A DNA stretch of 5,469 nucleotides from NCBI GenBank assembly GCA_031412575.1, contig JANODG010000241.1, forward strand, positions 1-5,469, in the 5' to 3' direction. A model generated the notes under the pieces. The model was not told the DNA's origin. It did no database searches and saw only the letters and a program-made list of their open reading frames with translations. A program made the translations under genes and the position numbers. Source of the DNA: JAMLIO01 sp031412575. Its GTDB lineage: Bacteria; Bdellovibrionota; Bdellovibrionia; Bdellovibrionales; UBA1609. Below are positions 1 through 5,466 of this stretch, piece after piece (positions within the stretch are counted from its first letter, which is position 1; each line of letters starts with the position of its first letter).

Positions 1-8
1 AAATCAAT

Positions 9-163
9 ACGTGATGGAATTTGTGTGATTAAAAATTTCAAGAGATTATTGTTTTAGTTACTAAGTGCGAGGTTTAAGTGTCCATGCCCGCCAATATAAG
101 AAGCTCTATACCCTTTATATTTTAGATAAACTTGTTCCGGCTTTGGGCAAGGCCTCGAGCCAA
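9..163 (-). repeat. Left copy of a ~150-nt diverged repeat
   Basis: Read on the minus strand, this segment aligns by hand with 5296-5447 on the plus strand. Matching blocks are 163-147 (13/17), 129-90 (36/40, including the identical 17-mer TTATCTAAAATATAAAG at 129-113) and 24-9 (15/16, containing TTCCATCACGT). In all, about 112 of 149 aligned positions agree, near 75%. Length differences total 3 and 6 nt. One minus frame is open from 209 to a TAA at 56-54, contains no ATG, and reads through YLKYK-x-x-RAS-x-IG, a motif also present in the right copy. The element lies about 135 nt beyond the stop of the L,D-transpeptidase and has the same orientation as that gene. It could be a dispersed intergenic repeat, a structured RNA or leader of a gene outside the window, or the decayed 3' end of a gene. 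The repeat relationship is clear; its nature is not. Confidence 0.8.
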
Positions 164-222
164 CGAGCCTGATGTAAGAGTATAAATAGATATCAAAAAA
201 AAGTATGAATTAAATCGGAAGA

Positions 223-242
223 ACTTTTCAAAAAAGAAAAGT
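223..242. other. AT-rich hairpin downstream of the L,D-transpeptidase
   Basis: ACTTTTC (223-229) and GAAAAGT (236-242) form a 7-bp inverted repeat around a 6-A loop, about 55 nt past the stop of the minus-strand gene. On the minus strand an 8-T run follows only at 202-195, about 20 nt further on, so this is not a clean intrinsic terminator. It may still help to end or stabilise the minus-strand transcript. Confidence 0.25.
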
Positions 243-297
243 CCAAGTTTTAGGAATTAATGATTTGAATTGGGTTTGGATTAAACGGTGCTTCGGG

Positions 298-1137
298 CTA
301 TTCGGCGTGGTTGTAGAGGAGTGCGCCGTGGGCGCAGGTGAGCATTAGCTTTTGTTGAGAGGGAGAAAAAGTGATACAGCCTTCGCTGTAGTCTATCGAC
401 GCTTCGCCATTGATGGTGTCTGGAACGTACTTTGCCGTGTGCATGACGATGTATCGTTTTTTGGCGTTGTTGTTCGAGCATTGAAGACCATCTAATTTAA
501 TGCCGTTGTTTGGTCCGGGTCCAAATGTGATTTTTGAACTGGAGTAAGGGTGGTCTGTCAGATAAAAACCTAAGGATGTTTGAAGGGAGCCCGAGATGTT
601 TGAAAACTTTGTGGCCATTTTTGATTTTTCGACTTCGTTCGAACCTTTTCCGTGGGCTGTCAGTAGACTGTAGATTTTATTTTCGTCGAACTTAAATACG
701 TGTAGACGCTGTTCAAGTTTTGATTTTGTGTAGTCCGCAATTACAAGACAGTTTAAGTTTCTAATTTTTTTTGTATTGGCTGTATTGTCTTTTAATAAAC
801 ATAAACCTTCTTTTTTTAATTCATCTTTATTTTGAATTAAAAATTCGAAAGCTTTTCTGATTGCATTTTTATTGATGTTTGGATCTTCAAGACCTTTCAA
901 ATAAAGTTTTGAAAATGGACTGTCTTCTGGAACTATCAAGCTATCAGACGGGATGCTCGTTATTGAATCTGTAATTGAAGTCTGAGGCTCGGATTTAATT
1001 TCGCTCTTTTGACTACGTGAGCTTGCAGCTTCTGCAGAGTTCAGAAAAAAATAATTTTTAAGATTTGTATTTGAAATAATTGTAGTGAGAGAAAAAAATA
1101 AAATGGTACGACGAAATGCTGAGCTGGATAGTTTCAT
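298..1137 (-). CDS. Exported murein L,D-transpeptidase catalytic-domain protein (YkuD_2 type)
   Basis: The 279-residue protein matches the YkuD_2 branch of L,D-transpeptidase folds. Residues 159-253 carry the family signature: LTAHGKGS (159-166), ATKFSN (175-180), SLGFY (188-192), the histidine in IVMH (His233) and SEGC (251-254). Cys254 is the probable nucleophile and His233 its partner. Family members make or break 3-3 crosslinks, or attach groups to peptidoglycan stem peptides, in the periplasm. The N-terminus has an RR pair and a hydrophobic stretch (12-21), with a possible cleavage site near AEAA (35-38), followed by a Ser/Thr-rich linker to about residue 65. The ATG at 1137 is the only methionine before residue 174. 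No Shine-Dalgarno precedes it, and an in-frame TGA lies just upstream. Four further cysteines (113, 130, 220, 268) could form disulfides. The last 20 codons are markedly C-rich compared with the AT-rich N-terminal half. The exact substrate is unknown. Confidence 0.88.
   Translation of the reverse strand: MKLSSSAFRRTILFFSLTTIISNTNLKNYFFLNSAEAASSRSQKSEIKSEPQTSITDSITSIPSDSLIVPEDSPFSKLYLKGLEDPNINKNAIRKAFEFLIQNKDELKKEGLCLLKDNTANTKKIRNLNCLVIADYTKSKLEQRLHVFKFDENKIYSLLTAHGKGSNEVEKSKMATKFSNISGSLQTSLGFYLTDHPYSSSKITFGPGPNNGIKLDGLQCSNNNAKKRYIVMHTAKYVPDTINGEASIDYSEGCITFSPSQQKLMLTCAHGALLYNHAE
301..360 (-). other. C-rich, G-poor 3' end of the L,D-transpeptidase gene (possible Rho-loading region)
   Basis: On the coding strand the last 60 nt before the TAG contain 25 C and 9 G by hand count, although most of this gene uses A/T-ending codons. 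The first ~55 nt after the stop (297-241) remain low in G with CCAAACCC-like runs. Rho prefers C-rich, G-poor, unstructured RNA, so this may be a termination-linked signal. That is inference from composition alone. Confidence 0.35.
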
Positions 1138-1199
1138 ACTTAATTTGTATCAAGTTTCGTGGGCTGTGTAAAATACAAAGGATCAAAATAGAAATAGGG

Positions 1200-1232
1200 C
1201 AAACTGTTGAATTATTCATTGCCTGCAGTTTG
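1200..1232. repeat. 7-bp inverted repeat in the CapA / L,D-transpeptidase spacer
   Basis: CAAACTG (1200-1206) and CAGTTTG (1226-1232) are inverted copies separated by 19 nt, lying about 65 nt upstream of the L,D-transpeptidase start. They could be an operator or a leader hairpin, or arise by chance. No convincing -35/-10 pair was found near it for the minus-strand gene. Confidence 0.25.
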
Positions 1233-1250
1233 TTGGTTCAGTTTATTATT

Positions 1251-1287
1251 TCAGAAATCAGAAATCAGATATCTGATATCTGATTTC
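1251..1287. repeat. Heptad-built perfect palindrome between the minus-strand genes
   Basis: The arms at 1261-1273 and 1275-1287 (GAAATCAGATATC and its exact complement) form a perfect 13-bp palindrome around T1274. The whole stretch from 1251 is a run of 7-nt units (TCAGAAA, TCAGAAA, TCAGATA, TCTGATA, TCTGATT, TC) that flips orientation in the middle. It lies 13 nt past the CapA-family stop codon. Neither strand has a T-run after it, so it is not a standard intrinsic terminator. It could be a 3'-end stabilising hairpin or processing site, a binding site for a dimeric regulator, or the product of repeat expansion. Confidence 0.8.
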
Positions 1288-1299
1288 AAAGAGATAAAC

Positions 1300-2361
1300 T
1301 TAATTTCCAAAAACAACAGATGAATTGCCAACTTCACTTCTAGACAAGCTATTTAAATAATCGATACGTGAAGATCTGGATTCGCCTGTTAAAACCTTTG
1401 GCTGGAAATGCATTCCTTGAATGGGGATGGCTTCAAGACGTTCGAAGCTGACACCGCGCTTAGAGACATTTGCCGATGCTTTTAAAATCAAACCATAACT
1501 TTGCCCAAGGGAATTGTTATCCATGTTTGCAGCACCGATCAGTAAGAAATTACCCAGGCTGTAAGCAATTAAACTTTCGTTATGTATTTCTACAGCGCGA
1601 ACGACATGTGGGTGGTGTCCTATCACAAGGTTTGCACCGCCTTCGTCAACAAAGCGCCTAAAAATTTCTTTTTGTCCTTCATCAAGGCGAGGTGAACCCT
1701 CAGATCCATGGTGAAGACTTACGATTTTAAAATCTGCTGATACATTTTTTAAATTCGCAATGGCTCTATTCATGTGACTTTGAGAATGAAAATTTAAACT
1801 GCCAACTTGATTTTCAGTTGCAGGGGCGTGATTCAACCCAAACCTATCTATTCCTGCAGCTAAAAACGCAATTGTTAAACCGCCTCTTCTAAAAATAGTA
1901 GGCTGAACTATTTCCCCGGTTGTACCCACACCGTGATATTGAACTCCAAACTTTTCATTAAAGTAATTAATCCAACTATAGGTGCTGTTTAAGCCTTCAC
2001 GGCCGTAATCACCTGCATGGTTGTTGGCCATCGAAAATAAATTAAAACCAATGTCGACGAGGTGTTCAACTGCATTAGGATGAGATTGAAACTTATAAGC
2101 TTTATCAGCTGGGGAACTTAAAGGTGCGTCACTGATGACAGTTTCAAGATTACCGAAGTTGATGTCGCCATCAATTTGACTTCTAATTTGAGAGGTTAAG
2201 TCGCGCCACTCCGTGCGACGTCCGTAGGCTTCCACGTAATTTGATACGGGGACTTGGCCATTTTTATTAAAACCAATGTCACCTACCATTGTGATATCGA
2301 TTCGTCGGGAATAGGCTTCTACAGAGGAAAGTAATACAAGAATAAATGTCAATTTTTTCAT
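1300..2361 (-). CDS. Exported CapA-family metallophosphatase-fold protein
   Basis: The 353-residue protein has the CapA / PGA_cap fold, a branch of the calcineurin-like metallophosphatases known from poly-gamma-glutamate synthesis proteins. Metal-site motifs appear in order: MVGDIGF (25-31, Asp28), GNLE (70-73), ANNHAGDYG (112-120), LHHG (216-219) and IGHHPHVVR (247-255). A short Sec-type signal peptide covers residues 1-16, with likely cleavage after VEA, so the mature domain starts almost at once and should be periplasmic. No transmembrane anchor is seen, unlike classical CapA/PgsA proteins. No pgsB or pgsC partner lies in the window, so polymer synthesis is not implied; an independent phosphoesterase or polymer-trimming role is equally possible. 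The ATG at 2361 gives the best signal peptide, although no clear Shine-Dalgarno precedes it. The L,D-transpeptidase gene follows on the same strand after 162 bp. The 3' end is not C-rich. Confidence 0.9.
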   Translation of the reverse strand: MKKLTFILVLLSSVEAYSRRIDITMVGDIGFNKNGQVPVSNYVEAYGRRTEWRDLTSQIRSQIDGDINFGNLETVISDAPLSSPADKAYKFQSHPNAVEHLVDIGFNLFSMANNHAGDYGREGLNSTYSWINYFNEKFGVQYHGVGTTGEIVQPTIFRRGGLTIAFLAAGIDRFGLNHAPATENQVGSLNFHSQSHMNRAIANLKNVSADFKIVSLHHGSEGSPRLDEGQKEIFRRFVDEGGANLVIGHHPHVVRAVEIHNESLIAYSLGNFLLIGAANMDNNSLGQSYGLILKASANVSKRGVSFERLEAIPIQGMHFQPKVLTGESRSSRIDYLNSLSRSEVGNSSVVFGN

Positions 2362-2461
2362 GTGGTGTTTAGAGCACTGTTTTGTTTAAAGACAAAGCTA
2401 TTTTTAATCCCATTCTTGCGACTATAAATTTTTTGCGATGCGTCTAGTTTGTGGTCAGAGC

Positions 2462-2476
2462 TTTTTAAAAAAAAAA
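2462..2476. repeat. T5A10 tract in the divergent intergenic region
   Basis: Five T followed by ten A lie between the divergent CapA-family and TPR genes. Such a tract is stiff or bent DNA and can slip during replication, so it may influence promoter spacing. No confident promoter was found on either strand of 2362-2600, and the effect is speculative. Confidence 0.4.
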
Positions 2477-2484
2477 CCAACCTG

Positions 2485-2544
2485 CCCGGAGACGCTTCAA
2501 TCGGGGCCGCCACCGGGTTTTAATCGTTTCCCACTTGTAAAACG
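2485..2544 (+). other. GC-rich structure-prone block upstream of the TPR-DHS operon
   Basis: CCCGG (2485-2489) can pair with CCGGG (2513-2517), which is followed by TTTT. Alternatively CCCG (2485-2488) can pair with CGGG (2502-2505), which excludes the first helix. A second hairpin pairs CGTTT (2525-2529) with AAACG (2540-2544). The block is clearly GC-richer than the sequence around it and ends about 56 nt before the TPR start codon. Competing helices plus a T-run would suit a cis-acting leader, but I recognise no known riboswitch class. On the minus strand the first helix is followed by a T10 run, so it could instead stop antisense transcription. Confidence 0.3.
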
Positions 2545-2600
2545 GACGGATGAATGATTTTATTGGACCCTAAAATTAACTATTTTAAATTAGGGGGCTA

Positions 2601-4109
2601 ATGAAAAATCTAAATACATTTTTTCTAACAACAATTTTTTCTGTAACTGCAGTTTTACCTTCAATTGCGTTTTCGCACAGTGATTCAAAAGAAGTGGTAT
2701 ATATCAACGAAGTGTTCGCACAAAGTGCCGAGCAAGCGGCACCACAGCAACTAGGATCTGCAAGTGACCGATTACTAAATTTAGAAATCACTTTAGAAGG
2801 CGGCTATGGACGCGGTTGGTATTTTGAAACTCCAACAACTCAAGCCGAAGAGCTCGTAAATCAAGGTTTTGCAATGTTTAACATGTTTCAATATGTTGAT
2901 GCATTTAGAAGTTTCAATACCGCTATTCAATTAGATCCAAAGTTAACAATCGCCTACATTGGTAAAGCGCTAAATGCTGCAAACCTTGACGGTTCAAATA
3001 CATTTTATTTGGTTGAAGCTTATCAACACATTCTTGATAATGCAGCTAGCTTAGATGCTAAAACTTTAGCTTGGGCGGATTTGTATCTATCAATGGTTAC
3101 GGGTCAAAATTTAAGTGGTGCAAGTTTTTCACCTGCACAGGCTTACAGCGCTTTAAAAATTGCAGACCAAAATAATTACGAAGTCTACACTTTAGTAAAT
3201 TGGATTGCTGGCATTTACAATATTCCTGACATGCAAATGGTTTTACAAAAAGATCCTCAAAATGCAGGAGCTTTACATTACCTCATGCATTTAGAAGAAG
3301 GCAGAAACAACCACCAGGGCGCTTTAGATTATGCTTTGAAGATGGTTCCATTGGTTCCTAATTCAGCTCATGGCCAACATATGTTAGGTCACGTTTTGCC
3401 ACACTTTAATCGTTGGGCTGAAGGTGACAAACAATTCGAAATTTCCCACCAACTTCATTTAGATTGGACTGCTAAAAACAACGCGGCCCTTGCAGCAAAA
3501 GGTCTTCCTGCTATTGGACCAGAAGAAGATTGGCATTACGGTCACAACCTAACTTTGATGTCTGTGACACGAATGGTGGTTAACCCTTCCTTAGCGGTAG
3601 CTGTTCTTTCTGAGATTGAAAATGTAAATCCAGGTGCGATCATCGATACTCTTGATTACTTAGTGGCTACATTACCCTTGAGTGATAAAGCTGGTTTAGC
3701 AGGATTTTTTAATCAAGTTGAAGGTTATTCTCCGGAGTACAAAAACTACGTTTTAAGTTCAAGATTGTTTTTTAACTTAGTTTTTGAATCTTCGTCTGCG
3801 GCTGAAGCGGTAGCAATTGGTTCACAGGCAGCAGCTTTACCAAACTTTAAAAATAAATCTTTTTTGCAGACGACAACTCGTATGATTGCTGCCAACAGCT
3901 CGGGTAACACATCAGAGTTAAACAACTTGTTGAACTCAGCTTTAAACCAATTAAATACAAACTTTTCACGCGGTGGATTTGATGGTTGGCAACAGTCTGT
4001 TATCGAAACCTTAATGTACAAGAAAGTTTTTGAAGTTTACGGTTTAGATTCAGCAAACCAAGCTTTACAGACGAAAATTATTGATGTTTACATGAATCCA
4101 GTAGATTAG
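2601..4109 (+). CDS. Exported TPR-like helical-repeat protein with conserved histidines
   Basis: The 502-residue protein begins with a signal peptide: a hydrophobic stretch at 6-24, with likely cleavage near AFS-HS (23-26). A TPR unit is visible at about 82-114 (ELVNQGFAMFN, then ALQ-type AIQLDP). A second repeat-like stretch at 218-270 carries histidines at 226, 230, 257, 260, 264 and 268, and WHYGH lies at 311-315. This arrangement resembles a family of large exported bacterial TPR proteins with HY-x-x-H and H-x-x-x-H motifs and no firmly assigned activity. The histidines might bind metal, but that is inference. The C-terminal third is helical with no recognised domain. The start is supported by AGGGGG at 2592-2597, though the spacing to the ATG is short. 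It is the first gene of an operon with the DHS-like gene. Function is unknown; a scaffold or periplasmic binding role is the general expectation. Confidence 0.85.
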   Translation: MKNLNTFFLTTIFSVTAVLPSIAFSHSDSKEVVYINEVFAQSAEQAAPQQLGSASDRLLNLEITLEGGYGRGWYFETPTTQAEELVNQGFAMFNMFQYVDAFRSFNTAIQLDPKLTIAYIGKALNAANLDGSNTFYLVEAYQHILDNAASLDAKTLAWADLYLSMVTGQNLSGASFSPAQAYSALKIADQNNYEVYTLVNWIAGIYNIPDMQMVLQKDPQNAGALHYLMHLEEGRNNHQGALDYALKMVPLVPNSAHGQHMLGHVLPHFNRWAEGDKQFEISHQLHLDWTAKNNAALAAKGLPAIGPEEDWHYGHNLTLMSVTRMVVNPSLAVAVLSEIENVNPGAIIDTLDYLVATLPLSDKAGLAGFFNQVEGYSPEYKNYVLSSRLFFNLVFESSSAAEAVAIGSQAAALPNFKNKSFLQTTTRMIAANSSGNTSELNNLLNSALNQLNTNFSRGGFDGWQQSVIETLMYKKVFEVYGLDSANQALQTKIIDVYMNPVD

Positions 4110-4127
4110 TTTTTATAAATTTTCATC

Positions 4128-4131
4128 GGAG
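4128..4131 (+). promoter_or_regulatory. Shine-Dalgarno that sets the DHS-like start
   Basis: GGAG ends 5 nt before the ATG at 4137, which is good spacing. A GTG at 4131 is in frame and would add two residues, but it overlaps the GGAG itself and has no ribosome site of its own, so the ATG at 4137 is preferred. Confidence 0.75.
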
Positions 4132-4136
4132 TGAAT

Positions 4137-5105
4137 ATGGGACCAGTGACAAGCTTTATTAATGAACACTTTAGACATTTCAATGCGGCAGCTTTAGTTG
4201 ATGCTGCCAAAGGCTATCAGTTACACAAAACTAATGGCGGAAAGATGATGTTAACCCTTGCTGGAGCTATGAGTACTGCTGAAATTGGAAGAAGTTTGGC
4301 AGAAATGATCCGTAAAGGCCAAGTGGATATTATTTCTTGCACTGGTGCAAACTTAGAAGAAGACCTTATGAATTTAGTGGCCCACAAATCTTATAAGCGT
4401 GTGCCAAACTATCGTGATTTGTCACCGCAAGATGAAGAAGCCCTACTGGAAGAAGGTTACAATCGTGTCACTGACACATGTATTCCTGAAGAAGAGGCTT
4501 TTCGCCGTTTAGAAAAACATATTTTAAAAAATTGGAGCAAAGCCGAATCCAAAGGTGAAAGGTATTTTCCACACGAATACATGTATCAAACTTTAATGTC
4601 TGGCGATCTTAAACAGTATTATGAAATTGATCCTAAGAATTCATGGATGTTAGCAGCTGCCGAAAAGAACTTACCAATGGTTGTTCCTGGATGGGAAGAC
4701 TCCACTATGGGAAATATTTTTGCCGGTTACTGCATTCAAGAAGAGTTAAAACCTTCCACAATCAAATCTGGAATTGAATACATGACTTGGCTTGCAAACT
4801 GGTATCAAGAAAATTCAGACGGCAAAGGCATTGGATTTTTTCAAATCGGAGGAGGCATCGCTGGTGACTTTCCTATTTGCGTTGTCCCGATGTTAAACCA
4901 AGATCTAAAAATGAAAGGCGTTCCGGAATGGCAATACTTCTGTCAAATCAGTGATTCAACCACAAGTTACGGCTCTTATTCTGGAGCCGTCCCTAACGAA
5001 AAAATCACATGGGGCAAGCTTCGCGCCACAACCCCCAAATTCGTCATCGAGTCCGACGCCAGTATCGTCGCCCCCCTCATCTTCGCCTACATCCTCGGAT
5101 ATTAG
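4137..5105 (+). CDS. Deoxyhypusine synthase-like protein (bacterial DHS family)
   Basis: The 322-residue protein aligns along its length with deoxyhypusine synthase. Landmarks are TGANLEEDL (69-77), PGWEDSTMGN (184-193), GGGIAGD (238-244), SGAVPNE (282-288) and WGK (292-294). Lys294 corresponds to the catalytic lysine that forms the enzyme-imine intermediate in human DHS (Lys329), and Glu288 and Trp292 match Glu323 and Trp327. Human His288 and Asn292 fall in a segment here reading GDFPICVV, and the position of Asp316 is Tyr, so substrate recognition must differ. Eukaryotic DHS transfers the aminobutyl group of spermidine to eIF5A using NAD. Bacteria lack eIF5A, so a polyamine substrate, as in plant homospermidine synthase which evolved from DHS, is more likely. 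The protein is shorter than the human enzyme (369) and cytoplasmic, with no signal peptide. It lies 27 nt after the TPR gene with no terminator between. Its last ~28 codons switch to C-ending codons. Confidence 0.92.
   Translation: MGPVTSFINEHFRHFNAAALVDAAKGYQLHKTNGGKMMLTLAGAMSTAEIGRSLAEMIRKGQVDIISCTGANLEEDLMNLVAHKSYKRVPNYRDLSPQDEEALLEEGYNRVTDTCIPEEEAFRRLEKHILKNWSKAESKGERYFPHEYMYQTLMSGDLKQYYEIDPKNSWMLAAAEKNLPMVVPGWEDSTMGNIFAGYCIQEELKPSTIKSGIEYMTWLANWYQENSDGKGIGFFQIGGGIAGDFPICVVPMLNQDLKMKGVPEWQYFCQISDSTTSYGSYSGAVPNEKITWGKLRATTPKFVIESDASIVAPLIFAYILGY
5021..5100 (+). other. C-rich, G-poor 3' end of the DHS-like gene (possible Rho-loading region)
   Basis: These last 80 nt before the final codons contain 35 C and 13 G by hand count, with runs such as CCCCC and CCCCCC. 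Nearly every codon ends in C, whereas the rest of the gene prefers A/T-ending codons. The shift is abrupt at about codon 294. The composition fits an unstructured Rho-binding region, but an intrinsic terminator also follows at 5203, so a role in termination is unproven. Confidence 0.4.
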
Positions 5106-5121
5106 AAAAGTTCCAGCGAGC

Positions 5122-5154
5122 CCCACGAAAGTCGAACGAAGTTCGACGTGTGGG
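5122..5154 (+). other. Strong two-part hairpin just after the DHS-like gene
   Basis: GTCGAAC (5131-5137) and GTTCGAC (5141-5147) form a 7-bp stem with a GAA loop. Below it CCCAC (5122-5126) pairs with GTGGG (5150-5154) across a small internal loop (GAAA opposite GT). It begins 17 nt after the stop codon. No T-run follows, so it is not itself an intrinsic terminator. A 3'-end protecting structure, or a REP-like palindrome repeated elsewhere in the genome, would fit. Confidence 0.7.
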
Positions 5155-5202
5155 TGCGAGTGAACTAGACAGCAAGTTGTAACTAATCTCCAAAATTCAA
5201 AT

Positions 5203-5232
5203 CCTACATTTTTTAATTTGTAGGTTTTTTTT
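5203..5232 (+). terminator. Intrinsic terminator of the TPR-DHS operon
   Basis: CCTACA (5203-5208) and TGTAGG (5219-5224) form a 6-bp stem with a 10-nt T-rich loop, directly followed by eight T (5225-5232). It lies about 100 nt past the DHS-like stop codon and before the right repeat copy, so the repeat should be outside the operon transcript if termination is efficient. Confidence 0.8.
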
Positions 5233-5295
5233 AAAATTCGCTTCAAACTTTAAAATAAAATCCATAGATATTTATTCATCTGAAATGGGCAGGCC

Positions 5296-5447
5296 TTGGC
5301 ACTTAGCCTTGCAATTCAAAGTCTGTAAATCATTATCTAAAATATAAAGTACATAGAGCTTCTAATATTGGCTCATGGGCGCGTAACCTTGCTAGTAAAT
5401 AAAACCGTCAGGCTTTGTAAATTTTAAGTCTACAATTTCCATCACGT
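5296..5447 (+). repeat. Right copy of the ~150-nt diverged repeat
   Basis: This is the plus-strand counterpart of 163-9 (minus). The best block, 5333-5372, matches 129-90 at 36 of 40 positions without gaps, and 5432-5447 matches 24-9 at 15 of 16. Relative to the left copy it has 3 extra nt near 5313-5315 and lacks 6 nt between 5373 and 5399, so a common frame is kept to TAA at 5400-5402, aligned with the TAA at 56-54 in the left copy. In that frame this copy has an internal TAG at 5304-5306, so if it was ever coding it is now broken. Similarity continues without gaps for about 45 nt past the shared stop. It follows the operon terminator by about 63 nt. No confident promoter was found within it. 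Confidence 0.8.
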
Positions 5448-5449
5448 GC

Positions 5450-5466
5450 AGATTTAATTTAAATCT
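5450..5466. repeat. Perfect 8-bp palindrome at the right edge
   Basis: AGATTTAA (5450-5457) and TTAAATCT (5459-5466) are perfect inverted copies around T5458, just beyond the end of the right repeat. The sequence is very AT-rich, so chance is possible. It could be an operator for a gene outside the window. Confidence 0.4.

Noticed and set aside
9..209. Possible tRNA or c-di-GMP riboswitch in the left repeat
   Set aside because: No cloverleaf could be drawn and the conserved c-di-GMP-I sequences are absent from both repeat copies.
281..481. Minus-strand frame of 66 codons overlapping the L,D-transpeptidase end
   Set aside because: It is out of frame within the catalytic part of a conserved gene and has no ribosome site or recognisable product.
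1470..1661. Plus-strand frame of 63 codons inside the CapA-family gene
   Set aside because: It is antisense to a conserved domain with no independent support.
2563..2591. Promoter-like TTGGAC and TAAATT with a 17-nt spacer upstream of the TPR gene
   Set aside because: Transcription would begin at about the start codon and leave out the AGGGGG ribosome site, so it is unlikely to serve this gene.
2585..2791. Minus-strand frame of 68 codons opposite the TPR signal peptide
   Set aside because: It is antisense to the start of a gene with a good ribosome site and signal peptide, and has no family resemblance.
3746..4021. Minus-strand frame of 91 codons inside the TPR gene
   Set aside because: It is antisense shadow of a continuous open frame and resembles no known protein.
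4131..4136. GTG at 4131 as the start of the DHS-like gene
   Set aside because: It overlaps the GGAG that is correctly spaced for the ATG at 4137 and lacks its own ribosome site.
4951..5163. Plus-strand frame of 70 codons overlapping the DHS-like end
   Set aside because: It lies out of frame inside a well-supported gene. The Pro/Ser-rich translation simply reflects the C-rich sequence.
4956..5246. Open frame of 96 codons on the minus strand opposite the DHS-like 3' end
   Set aside because: It is a by-product of the C-rich coding end read in antisense. Its translation is rich in Gly/Asp, matches no recognised family and would overlap the operon terminator.
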